Positions 23,954 to 31,551 of a stretch of DNA of 64,000 bases are shown here, in pieces. A program made the position numbers and the translations under genes. Position 1 is the first letter of the stretch. Every line of letters begins with the position of its first letter. This DNA is from Alphaproteobacteria bacterium. Lineage in GTDB: Bacteria; Pseudomonadota; Alphaproteobacteria; DSM-16000; Inquilinaceae. The notes beneath the pieces were generated by a model, which saw only the letters and a program-made list of their open reading frames with translations, ran no database searches and was not told the origin of the DNA. Where the stretch lies: NCBI GenBank assembly GCA_028284045.1, contig JANQSN010000056.1, forward strand, positions 113,199-177,198, given 5' to 3'.

Positions 23954-25966
23954 ATGACGGTCAGCAGCACGACGGCGCGGGCAAGCTATGCCGGCGATGG
24001 GTCGACGACGGTGTTTGCCGTGCCCTTCTACTTCCTGGATGCCGGCGACCTGACGGTGATCCTGCGCGATGCGGCAGGCGTTGAGACGGTCTGGACGCTG
24101 GGGACGCACTACACGGTCTCCGGTGCCGGCAGCCCGGCCGGCGGGTCGATCACCGTGAACACCGCCCCGACCGACTATACCCCGGCGTCCAGCACGACGC
24201 TGGTCATTCTGCGCGCGGTGCCGCTGACCCAGGCGACCGACTACACCGAAGGCGACCCCTTGCCGTCGGCGACGCTGGAGCGCGACCTCGACAAGGCGCG
24301 CATGATCGACCAGCAGCTTGCCGAGACGCTGGGCCGCGCCCTGAAGTTCTCCGACGGCAGCCCGTCCGCCGGCATCACCATGCCGGAGCCGGCGGCCGAC
24401 CGCGTGCTGAAATGGACCGCGGCGGCCGACGCGCTGGAGAACTGGTCGACGGTCACCGAGATTGCCGCCGTCGCCGCCGTGGCCGACGATATCGACACGG
24501 TGGGGCCGATCGCGGCGGACATCACGGCGGTTGCCGGGATCGGCGCCGATGTGTCGGCCGTGGCGGCGGATGCGGCGGATATCGGCACGGTGGCAGGCGC
24601 CGCGGCGCCGATCGCCACCGTGGCCGCCGCCATCGCCGATGTGTCGGCCGTGGCGGCCGATGCCACCGATATCGGCACGGTGGCAGCCAACCTCGCCGAC
24701 GTCACCAACTTCGCCGACGTCTATATCGGCGCCGCGACCGGCGACCCGGCAACGCGCGCGGATGGCGGCGCGCTGCAGGCGGGCGACCTCTACTTCAACA
24801 CCGTATCGGACGAGATGCGCGTCTATGACGGCGCGGCCTGGCTGGCCGCCTATGTGTCCGGCGGCGGCTTCGTGGCGACCAGCCGGCAGGTGGCGAGCGG
24901 CACTGGTCTCATCGGCGGCGGCGATCTGTCGGCAGACCGGACGCTGGCTGTGGATGTCGGCAGCACGGCGAACAAGGTCGTCCAGCTCGACGGATCGGCG
25001 CGTCTCCCGGCGGTCGACGGCAGCCAGCTCACGGGCATCGGCGGTGCGGACGACACCGCGCGCGCGATGGCCGTGCTGGGTCTGATGCAAGCCGATCTGG
25101 CCGGCGGGCTGAATGCCCTGGTGGTGGCGTACGACTGGTCGAGCGATACGCTCGCCACCAGCACCAATGCCACGCACCAGCCGTCGTCGCAGAGCTATGA
25201 GGCGCAGACGACGAAAATCACGCCGGTCACCGCCATCGGCGACATGACGGGCCTGAGCGGCCTGGCGGCCATCTTCGACGGTGACACCACGAAGGTCTAT
25301 GCGAGCAATCAGCCGGGTGGCAAGAGTTCAAGCCCCGGTTACGCCGGGCAGAACTGGGGCACAACGAAGAGCGTCGTCAAGGTCGTTGCCTACGGATCGA
25401 CCGATCAGGGGTTTGCGATCAACTTCAGCGGCACGGTGACCCTGACGCTGCAGGGATCGTCTGACAATTTCTCCAGCGATGTGAATGATCTGGGATCTAC
25501 TTCATTTACAGATCCGAATGACAATACGCCGATTACATTCACAGCGACGAATACGACCGCGTATCAATATCATCGAGTCAAGTTGGAGAGCGCCGGCACG
25601 CCCTGGCACCTGTTCGCGGAGCTGGAGTTCCACGAAGTCGCCGGCAACCTGACGCTGGTCCCGGCCGCCGTCCCGCTGGATACGGCCAGCCCGAGCGACG
25701 TGTCCTTGTGGGTCGAGGTCGATGTGATCGACGGTGCGGCGGCGTCGGATGTCCGCGCCCGGATCAGCATCGACGGAGGCACGACCTACACGACCGCCGC
25801 CGTGGCTGACAGCGTCCGATCCATGCCCGGTGGAACCAATCGGAGTCTGCTGGAGTTCCGTGCCGATGTGTCGGCGCAGAGCGGATCGTCGTTCGTGTGG
25901 GAGATCACCACCCTCAACACGCCGAAGGTCATCGCGTTCGAACCCATCGCCGTGCCGCTCTATTGA
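23954..25966 (+). CDS. Phage tail fibre protein
   Basis: 670 residues, ATG 23954 behind GGAGGGTG. The N-terminal 150 residues are a T7 gp17-like virion-attachment domain (STTVFAVPFYFLDAGDLTVI, TLGTHYTVSGAGSPAGGSIT, PLPSATLERDLDKARMIDQQ). Residues about 175-255 are ADI-x-x-VA repeats likely to form a trimeric shaft. A middle GTGLIGGGDLSADRTLAVDV motif is common in fibres. Residues about 420-560 read like a discoidin/F5-8C-type carbohydrate-binding fold (AAIFDGDTTKVYASN, TVTLTLQGSSDNFSS, AYQYHRVKLES). The part encoded near 25460-25590 is clearly lower in GC, suggesting module exchange. Confidence 0.85.
   Translation: MTVSSTTARASYAGDGSTTVFAVPFYFLDAGDLTVILRDAAGVETVWTLGTHYTVSGAGSPAGGSITVNTAPTDYTPASSTTLVILRAVPLTQATDYTEGDPLPSATLERDLDKARMIDQQLAETLGRALKFSDGSPSAGITMPEPAADRVLKWTAAADALENWSTVTEIAAVAAVADDIDTVGPIAADITAVAGIGADVSAVAADAADIGTVAGAAAPIATVAAAIADVSAVAADATDIGTVAANLADVTNFADVYIGAATGDPATRADGGALQAGDLYFNTVSDEMRVYDGAAWLAAYVSGGGFVATSRQVASGTGLIGGGDLSADRTLAVDVGSTANKVVQLDGSARLPAVDGSQLTGIGGADDTARAMAVLGLMQADLAGGLNALVVAYDWSSDTLATSTNATHQPSSQSYEAQTTKITPVTAIGDMTGLSGLAAIFDGDTTKVYASNQPGGKSSSPGYAGQNWGTTKSVVKVVAYGSTDQGFAINFSGTVTLTLQGSSDNFSSDVNDLGSTSFTDPNDNTPITFTATNTTAYQYHRVKLESAGTPWHLFAELEFHEVAGNLTLVPAAVPLDTASPSDVSLWVEVDVIDGAAASDVRARISIDGGTTYTTAAVADSVRSMPGGTNRSLLEFRADVSAQSGSSFVWEITTLNTPKVIAFEPIAVPLY
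24545..24690. repeat. 90-bp period repeat in the tail fibre shaft
   Basis: GCCGATGTGTCGGCCGTGGC occurs near 24545 and again 90 bases later, each followed by the similar GATATCGGCACGGTGGCAG. It encodes the repeated ADVSAVAADA and DIGTVA segments and keeps the frame, so unit number could change without damage. Confidence 0.8.
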
Positions 25967-25977
25967 GGGAGATCCCT

Positions 25978-26292
25978 ATGCCCATGTCCCAGGCCCGCCA
26001 GGCCGCTCAGGCCCGAAGCTTATCCGGCGTGCCGCCGGGCGCCCTGACGCCGGTCGATTTTCTCGACCGTTTCAGCTTCCAGCAGATGGTCGCCATCGAG
26101 ACGGCCGCAGAGGCCAACGCCAGCGTCCGGGTCGTCGACAAGCTGTTGGGCCGGGCGCACTGGGTCGACCCGGCCGACCCGAAGACGGCGGCGATGCTCG
26201 ATGCGCTGATGGCGGCGGTGCCGAGTGCGTTCGGCGCGACCGACGCCGACCGCCAGCGCGAGCGGGCGCGAATCCTGGCGCCGCCGCCATGA
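25978..26292 (+). CDS. Phage protein of unknown function between tail fibre and lysis genes
   Basis: 104 residues from ATG 25978, behind GAGGGAGAT, 11 bases after the fibre stop. Two helical stretches are visible (SFQQMVAIETAAEANASVRV and PKTAAMLDALMAAVPSAF) with no membrane span and no signal peptide. Its place suggests a fibre chaperone or late accessory protein, but no family is recognised. Its stop overlaps the next start. Confidence 0.55.
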   Translation: MPMSQARQAAQARSLSGVPPGALTPVDFLDRFSFQQMVAIETAAEANASVRVVDKLLGRAHWVDPADPKTAAMLDALMAAVPSAFGATDADRQRERARILAPPP

Positions 26293-26597
26293 TCGAGTTC
26301 GACCTGATAGAGATCGTGCTGAGCGCCGTGGTCTCCGGCGCCATCGCGCTGGGCGTGCGCTGGATTACCCGCGTGGAACACCGCATCGACCGCGTGGAGA
26401 ACGAGCAGATCGCGCTGATGCGGGTCATGGCCAGCAGAGGCGATGTCGAGACGGCCCTGCAGCGCCTGGAACGGGCGCTGGCTCGGGTCGAGGAGCGCCT
26501 GCACACCGACGTCATGACCCTGCATGCCAAGATCGATGCCAGGATAGATGGACGTCTGGCGCAAGCGCGCGCCGCACCCGATGGAGCCTCGCGATGA
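26289..26597 (+). CDS. Small membrane-anchored coiled-coil phage protein
   Basis: 102 residues. One N-terminal membrane span (LIEIVLSAVVSGAIALGVRW) is followed by a long amphipathic coiled coil (RVEHRIDRVENEQIALMRVM, LQRLERALARVEERLHTDVM). This is the layout of class III-type holins or inner-membrane spanin subunits that precede an endolysin gene. Overlaps the endolysin gene by 4 bases. Confidence 0.6.
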   Translation: MIEFDLIEIVLSAVVSGAIALGVRWITRVEHRIDRVENEQIALMRVMASRGDVETALQRLERALARVEERLHTDVMTLHAKIDARIDGRLAQARAAPDGASR

Positions 26598-27178
26598 TCC
26601 GCTACGGACCCGATTTCGCCCCGCGCGGGCATCGGCCGACCACCGACATCATCCTGATCCACTGTTCCGCGACGCCGAACAGCCGGTCGACGCCGGCCGA
26701 GGCGATCGTCCGCTATCATATGGAGCGGCTCGGCTGGCGGTCCTGCGGCTACCACGTGGTGATCGAGCGCGACGGCACGGCCGTGGAGACGCTGGCGCCC
26801 GGCGCCATTGGCGCCCATTCGCGCGGCCTCAACGGGCGGGCGTTCGGGATCTGTCTGATCGGCGGGCTCGACGACCAGGGCCGGCCGGACGCCGGCTACA
26901 GCGCCGCCCAATGGGAAACCCTGGCCCGCGAGGTTGGCGTGGCCAAGCAGGTTTGGCCCGCCGCGGCCGTGATGGGGCACCGCGACGCGATCGCCCGCGG
27001 CCTGACCAGCGACGGGCCCAAGGCATGCCCCTGCTTCGATGCCGTCGCCTGGTGGGCGGAGACGATGCGCGACGCGGCCGAAGAGGACACCCCGCCGCCG
27101 GAACCGGACGGCGACAAGCTCAGGCTCGACCGGCCGCTGACCATCGACGCCGCGACCGTGGTGATCCAGCCGCGCTGA
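26594..27178 (+). CDS. Endolysin, N-acetylmuramoyl-L-alanine amidase (T7 lysozyme-like)
   Basis: 194 residues. Amidase_2 fold with zinc ligands matching T7 lysozyme: His23 (LIHCSATP), His129 (MGHRDA) and Cys145, with the catalytic lysine Lys143 in PKACPCFD. HMERLGWRSCGYHVVIERDG and GAHSRGLNGRAFGICLIGG are typical. It cuts the bond between muramic acid and the stem peptide. No signal peptide, so it needs a holin. A C-terminal 35-residue tail (EEDTPPPEPDGDKLRLDRPL) is extra. A terminator follows. Confidence 0.92.
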   Translation: MIRYGPDFAPRGHRPTTDIILIHCSATPNSRSTPAEAIVRYHMERLGWRSCGYHVVIERDGTAVETLAPGAIGAHSRGLNGRAFGICLIGGLDDQGRPDAGYSAAQWETLAREVGVAKQVWPAAAVMGHRDAIARGLTSDGPKACPCFDAVAWWAETMRDAAEEDTPPPEPDGDKLRLDRPLTIDAATVVIQPR

Positions 27179-27202
27179 AAGCTGCCTGACACCGCCGATT
27201 CG

Positions 27203-27225
27203 ACCCGCCGCCGGCGGGTTTTCTT
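27203..27225 (+). terminator. Rho-independent terminator after endolysin gene
   Basis: Stem ACCCGCC / GGCGGGT (7 bp, 3-base loop GCC) followed by TTTCTT. It lies 24 bases after the endolysin stop and 28 bases before the next start, so the holin-like gene beyond it depends on read-through or its own promoter. Confidence 0.8.
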
Positions 27226-27252
27226 GTGCCCACTCTCAGAAGGACCCAACCC

Positions 27253-27435
27253 ATGATGACCATCCTGCTGCGCCTGCGCGAGCCGTCGACCTGGGCGGCG
27301 GTCGGCGGGGCGCTGGCGGCCTTCGGGGTCGCCACCGACGTGACGGCCGAGACCTGGGGTCAGATCGGCGTCGGCATCAGTGCCGTGATCGCCGCCGTCG
27401 GCGCGGCGCTGCCCGAACGCGGCGGCCGGCCGTGA
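27253..27435 (+). CDS. Small two-span membrane protein, holin candidate
   Basis: 60 residues. ATG 27253 follows GAAGGA (27238-27243); MMTILLRLREPSTWAAVGGA then LAAFGVATDV, and a second span WGQIGVGISAVIAAVGAALP, with a short charged end (ERGGRP). Two spans and small size right after an endolysin fit a class II holin. Its stop overlaps the GTG of the next gene. A GTG at 27226 in frame overlaps the terminator T-run and is unlikely. Confidence 0.65.
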   Translation: MMTILLRLREPSTWAAVGGALAAFGVATDVTAETWGQIGVGISAVIAAVGAALPERGGRP

Positions 27436-27683
27436 CCGCGCGGCGCTGCGCCGCGGGGTTGGCCGGGCTGGTCCTGGTCTCGGCAACGGCCTGCATGGAC
27501 GTGACCGGCATGCGCCTGCCCGATCCCGGCGAGCGATGCCGCCTATATGCAGCGGCGATCGCCGTCTCTGAGGGTGCGCGCGCCGACCACAACGGGGCGC
27601 AGGCCCGCCGGCTCGACCTCTATCGGACCCTGTGGCATCAGCACTGCGCCGGTGGCGGGGCGGCGGTGGCCCCGGGGGGCTGA
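27432..27683 (+). CDS. Small lipoprotein, outer-membrane spanin candidate
   Basis: 83 residues from GTG 27432. A signal sequence with lipobox-like end LVLVSATAC puts Cys21 as the acylated residue. The mature part has further cysteines (GERCRLYAA, WHQHCAGG). A small lipoprotein immediately after holin and endolysin genes suggests a Rz1-like spanin subunit, but it lacks the proline-rich stretch usual in Rz1. Unclear whether it still belongs to the prophage. Confidence 0.5.
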   Translation: MTARRCAAGLAGLVLVSATACMDVTGMRLPDPGERCRLYAAAIAVSEGARADHNGAQARRLDLYRTLWHQHCAGGGAAVAPGG

Positions 27684-27765
27684 CGCGGACCGCGCCAGCC
27701 GCCATACTGCGCCCCGGCCGGGCGCTTCTGCCCGCCGTCCCCAGCGCCCATCGGGAGGCATCGGC

Positions 27766-27999
27766 ATGGTTCCGGTTCTTGGCCTGTTCGCCACGGCAGC
27801 GGTGGTCGGGATCGGGGCGGCCGTCGGGTGGCGGCTGGCGCGGAACCACCTCCCGCAGTTCCTGAATGGCCGGGAGCCGGCAACGGGTGAGGGGACGAAG
27901 CGGCCCCGGGTGATCGACGCGGACTATGTCGACGTCACCGATGCGGACGGTCCCGAGGCGGCCGTCCGCGCCCGGCGGCGCGACGCGGGGCCGGCCTGA
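27766..27999 (+). CDS. Small single-span membrane protein
   Basis: 77 residues, ATG 27766 behind GGGAGG. One N-terminal span (LGLFATAAVVGIGAAVGWRL), then a cytoplasmic tail with the segment RVIDADYVDVTDADG, which I have seen as a conserved ending in short alphaproteobacterial membrane proteins. It may mark the chromosomal side of the prophage border. Function unknown. Confidence 0.55.
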   Translation: MVPVLGLFATAAVVGIGAAVGWRLARNHLPQFLNGREPATGEGTKRPRVIDADYVDVTDADGPEAAVRARRRDAGPA

Positions 28000-28035
28000 C
28001 GACCGGCGCGAGCGCGCGGCCATGGGCGCGTGATC

Positions 28036-29613
28036 ATGAGCGTTCCGGGCGACCCCGGATCGGACCCGAGGGGCGGCGATCCGCGGCAATCGAACATCCT
28101 GCTGATCACGGTGGACCAGTGCCGGGGCGATGCACCTGCGCTGGGCGATGGCCCCCGGCCGGGCCAGGCGCCGACCCCCAATCTGGCGCGGCTGGCGGCG
28201 GCCGGCACCACCTTCACGCAGCACTTCACCCAGGCGTCGCCCTGCGGCCCGGCGCGGGCCAGCCTGCTGACCGGGCGATACCTGATGAACCATCGCTCGG
28301 TGCGCAACGGGACGCCGCTGGCGGACCACTTCGCCACCCTGCCGCGGGCGCTGCGCCGGGCGGGCTACGACCCGGCACTGATCGGCTACACCGACACCAG
28401 CGTCGATCCGCGCACCGTGCAGCCGGGCGACCCGAGGCTGACCACCTATGAAGGGGTGATGGCCGGGTTCTCGCCGGCGCTGGCGGTGGCGGAGGAACCG
28501 TTGGCCTGGCTCGCCGACCTGCGCGCGCGCGGTTTCGACGGCCCGCTGGATTACCCTGCGATCTACCGGCCGCGGCCAGGCAGCCGGACGACGGCCCAAT
28601 ACGACGCCACGATCAGCGACACCGCCTTCATGGTGGAGGCGGCGAGCCGCTGGATCGCGGCGCGCCGCGACCGGCCCTGGGCACTGCATCTCAGCCTGCT
28701 GCGCCCGCATCCGCCCTGGGTGGTGCCGCCGCCCTATGACCGGCTGGTCGACCCGGCGGATGTGGCGATGCCGGTGCGGGCGCCGTCGGTCGCCGCGGAG
28801 GCGGCGCGGCACCCGCTCTTGGCCTATCTGATGCAGCGGGTCGCGGCCGACAGTTTCTTCGTTGACGCCGAGGGGCCGGTCTCCGCCCTGTCGGAGAGCG
28901 ACATCCGCCATGCCCGGGCCGCCTATGCCGGCCTGTTGGCCGAGGTCGACGCCGGGATCGGCCGCATCCTCGACACGCTGGAGCGCACCGGGCAGAACGA
29001 CCGCACCCTCGTCGTCTTCACCAGCGACCACGGCGAGATGCTGGGCGATCACCACCTGTTCGGCAAGGACGGCTTCTTCGACGGCGCCTTCCACATCCCG
29101 CTGATCATCCGCGATCCGCATCGGCCGGCGCCGCCGGGCGGTCGGCGGATCGCGGATTTCACCGAGGCGGTGGACGTGATGGCGACGATCCTGGACTGGC
29201 TGGGCCGGCCGGTCCCGGGGGAGGTCGACGGCCGCTCGCTCTTAGGCTTCGTCGGCGGCGATCCGCCCGCCGGCTGGCGCGACGCGGTGATGTGGGAGTT
29301 CGATTTCCGCGACGTGCGCGACCGGGCGGCGGAGACACGGTTGGGCCTGACGCCCGACCAATGCTGCCTGGCGGTGGTTCGCGACCGCGACAGCAAGTAC
29401 GTCCATTTCGCCGCCTTGCAGCCGATCCTGTTCGCACTGGACGAGGATCCGCACGAGCAGACCGACCGTGGGCATGACCCCGCGCTCGCGGCACGGCGGG
29501 TCGACCTGATGGACCGGCTGCTGACCCGCCGCCTGCTGCATGCGGAGCGTTCGCTCAGCAATCTCTCGGTCGGCCCCGGCGGGCTGGTCGCGTGGGAGGG
29601 ACCGCGGGTCTAG
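28036..29613 (+). CDS. Sulfatase / phosphonate monoester hydrolase-like enzyme
   Basis: About 525 residues. NILLITVDQCRGDAPAL carries the first metal Asp. The formylglycine-type motif CGPARASLLTG (Cys70-x-Pro-x-Arg) shows that the nucleophile would be made from cysteine. FTSDHGEMLGDHHLFGKDGF (second metal Asp-His pair) follows near residue 335. Length and the YDPALIGYTDTSVDPR-like region fit the arylsulfatase/phosphonate monoester hydrolase branch. No signal peptide, so cytoplasmic. Start between GTG 28030 and ATG 28036 is uncertain. Convergent with the pentapeptide-repeat gene. Confidence 0.85.
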   Translation: MSVPGDPGSDPRGGDPRQSNILLITVDQCRGDAPALGDGPRPGQAPTPNLARLAAAGTTFTQHFTQASPCGPARASLLTGRYLMNHRSVRNGTPLADHFATLPRALRRAGYDPALIGYTDTSVDPRTVQPGDPRLTTYEGVMAGFSPALAVAEEPLAWLADLRARGFDGPLDYPAIYRPRPGSRTTAQYDATISDTAFMVEAASRWIAARRDRPWALHLSLLRPHPPWVVPPPYDRLVDPADVAMPVRAPSVAAEAARHPLLAYLMQRVAADSFFVDAEGPVSALSESDIRHARAAYAGLLAEVDAGIGRILDTLERTGQNDRTLVVFTSDHGEMLGDHHLFGKDGFFDGAFHIPLIIRDPHRPAPPGGRRIADFTEAVDVMATILDWLGRPVPGEVDGRSLLGFVGGDPPAGWRDAVMWEFDFRDVRDRAAETRLGLTPDQCCLAVVRDRDSKYVHFAALQPILFALDEDPHEQTDRGHDPALAARRVDLMDRLLTRRLLHAERSLSNLSVGPGGLVAWEGPRV

Positions 29614-29619
29614 ACCCGC
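29604..29619. repeat. 16-bp perfect palindrome over the sulfatase stop codon
   Basis: GCGGGTCTAGACCCGC is self-complementary and contains the TAG stop. It sits in the 10-base gap between two convergent genes and could be a minimal terminator-like structure, but it has no loop or T-run. Confidence 0.4.
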
Positions 29620-29623
29620 ACCC

Positions 29624-30922
29624 TCACGCCGGGAAGGGGCCGGTCGGCGGCAGCGGGCCAACGTCGTCGGCCGTCAGCCGAACGCCGGTCAGGTCGGCAT
29701 CCCGGAAGTCGGTTCGATGGATGTCGGCACCGGTCAGATCGGCATCAGCGAGATTGGCGCCGGCCATCACGGTATCGAGCAGATGCGCGTTGGCGAGCTG
29801 TGCCCCGCTGAGATTAGCGGCCCAGAAGCGCCCTGTTGGGGCGCCGTCCGGCGCGCGCAGGGGCGCTGGCGTCAGTCGTGCGGAGGTCAGGTCGGCCGCG
29901 CTCAGATTGGCGAAAGAGAGATTGGCCCCGGAGAGATCGACGCCGCGCAGGCAGGCGCCGCGCAGATCCGCGCCGGCAAGATCCGCCAAGGTCAGCGACG
30001 CGTTGGTCAGCACGGCGCCGCACAGCCGGGCGCCGGACAGCACCGCCCCGGCGAGATTGGCATTGCGCAGGTCGGCATCGGCCAGGTCCGCGGCTTCCAG
30101 TATCGCGCGCGATCCGCGGCTGCCGCCGCTTTCGATCCACCGCTCGTGATTGAACAGGATCCGGTGAACCTCGCCGGACATCGTGTCCATCTGCTTCACG
30201 AAGCGGGCGCCGGCCGTATCGGCGCTCGACCAGTCGCATCCCCAGTAGTCGACACCGATCAGATCGGCATCGCGGAACCGGCAGCCGTCGATCTGGGTGT
30301 CGTCCAGGATGGCGCCGGCGAGGCGTGCCCCGGTGCAGTCCGCATGGCGCAGGTCGGCCCCGGTCAGATCGGCGCTTTGCAGATTGCTGTGAGTGAAGTT
30401 GGCGCGGACCAGCACCGCGCCCCGCAGGCTGGCGCCGGTCAGGTTGCATTCCACGACGGTCGCATCGGGCAGGCGGACCCCATCCAACCGGGCATGGCTC
30501 AGGTCGCTCTCCACCAGTTGGACGCCGTGGCCGACGCCCGCCGAGCCCATCATCGCGGTGGCCTGATTCGCATCGCCGCGCAGCAACTGCCCGGTCCGGA
30601 AGTCGACCCGGCGCAATCGCGCGCGGTGAAACACGGCCCCGGTCAGCGTCGCCCCGCGCAGGTCGGCATCGACCAGGTCGCAGTCCTCGAACCGGCCGCC
30701 GGTGAGGTCGGCGGCATATAGGTCGGCCGCCCGCAGCCGTGCCCCGGCAAGCTGCGCGTGGCGAAGATTGCAGCCGGTCAGACGCGCCCCGCTGAGGTCC
30801 ACGCCGCGCAGGTCGCGACCGGACAGATCGGCAAAGGCGAGATCGGCGCGCACCCCGTCGGTGGCCTTGGCGAGCCAGCGGCGGTGCCCTTCGAGGACGG
30901 TTGACAACGCGTTCGGCGACAT
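29624..30922 (-). CDS. Pentapeptide-repeat protein, 432 residues
   Basis: After a short N-terminal helix (STVLEGHRRWLAKATDG), almost all of the protein is A(D/N)LxG-type pentapeptides, for example ADLAFADLSGRDLRGVDLSG and ANLAGAVLSGARLCGAVL. These form a right-handed four-sided beta helix. Two non-repeat inserts break the array: about residues 113-133 (GDANQATAMMGSAG) and about 240-270 (FVKQMDTMSGEVHRILFNHE), the latter possibly a functional insertion. No signal peptide, so cytosolic. Roles in this class range from gyrase protection to unknown. ATG at 30922. Confidence 0.9.
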   Translation of the reverse strand: MSPNALSTVLEGHRRWLAKATDGVRADLAFADLSGRDLRGVDLSGARLTGCNLRHAQLAGARLRAADLYAADLTGGRFEDCDLVDADLRGATLTGAVFHRARLRRVDFRTGQLLRGDANQATAMMGSAGVGHGVQLVESDLSHARLDGVRLPDATVVECNLTGASLRGAVLVRANFTHSNLQSADLTGADLRHADCTGARLAGAILDDTQIDGCRFRDADLIGVDYWGCDWSSADTAGARFVKQMDTMSGEVHRILFNHERWIESGGSRGSRAILEAADLADADLRNANLAGAVLSGARLCGAVLTNASLTLADLAGADLRGACLRGVDLSGANLSFANLSAADLTSARLTPAPLRAPDGAPTGRFWAANLSGAQLANAHLLDTVMAGANLADADLTGADIHRTDFRDADLTGVRLTADDVGPLPPTGPFPA

Positions 30923-31551
30923 CTTTCATGGTCTCGTAGAAATCTCGCGTAACTTACCTAAAATGCGAGGTTTTTCTGCTCCCCAACTGTCCCTTGATCA
31001 TGCGATCCAACCCCTTAGGAAAGGATGAACGAGGCGGTCTCGTCCGGCCGGTGCCCGGTCGAAAAATCGCTCGATAGTCGAGTCCAATTATCTAAAATTC
31101 GCCTATTACGCGGCTGCCGCGCGAGAAATCGGTTCGCGCTGCTAAGGCGATGCGGACCTTGCGACCGGATCGTCGATCGACCCGACGGCTGGTGAGTGGC
31201 CCCAGGCCGGTTCGTCGTGGCGAGCCCGGGGATCGAACCATCGGTGCGGCGCGCGCACGGGGCAGTGCCGCCGGTGCGCGGGCGGGGCGACACCTTGAAT
31301 GGCGGAGGTGCCGCATTCCCTTGGACGCCGTTAACTTTTTGCTTGCTCTCCTGCGGTGGACTGAGGTCTACCAGACACGATGCGATCCTGCCCAAAGGGG
31401 GCGTTGTGGCTGGGTCGCTTCGGCGATTCAGGTCAGTCGATCGGGGTCGCCGCCAAGCGGCAATCGGTGGCATCCCGCCGATCGACGACACCGGCGTCAG
31501 CAAGGGCGTCAAGGACGTCTAAGAAGAGAAACGGGACTGAGGGGATCAAGG
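30923..31551. other. 629-base intergenic region, no supported gene
   Basis: It lies between the divergent pentapeptide-repeat gene and the DUF882 gene. Bases 30925-31100 are clearly AT-richer than the rest and probably hold the leftward promoter. A stem CGCGCAC (31252-31258) / GTGCGCG (31274-31280) lies in the middle. Open frames of about 85-108 codons cross it but have poor codon use. An AT stretch GTTAACTTTTTGCTTGC near 31329 may be a rightward promoter element. Confidence 0.45.

Noticed and set aside
23327..25177. 616-codon minus-strand frame opposite the tail fibre
   Set aside because: Antisense shadow of a high-GC gene; repetitive Gly/Arg/His composition follows the ADI repeats of the fibre.
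31190..31260. tRNA-like 3' end on the minus strand (GGTTCGATCC followed by a CCA)
   Set aside because: The T-arm stem does not pair (GATGG against CCCGG), and no acceptor, D or anticodon stem can be built around it.
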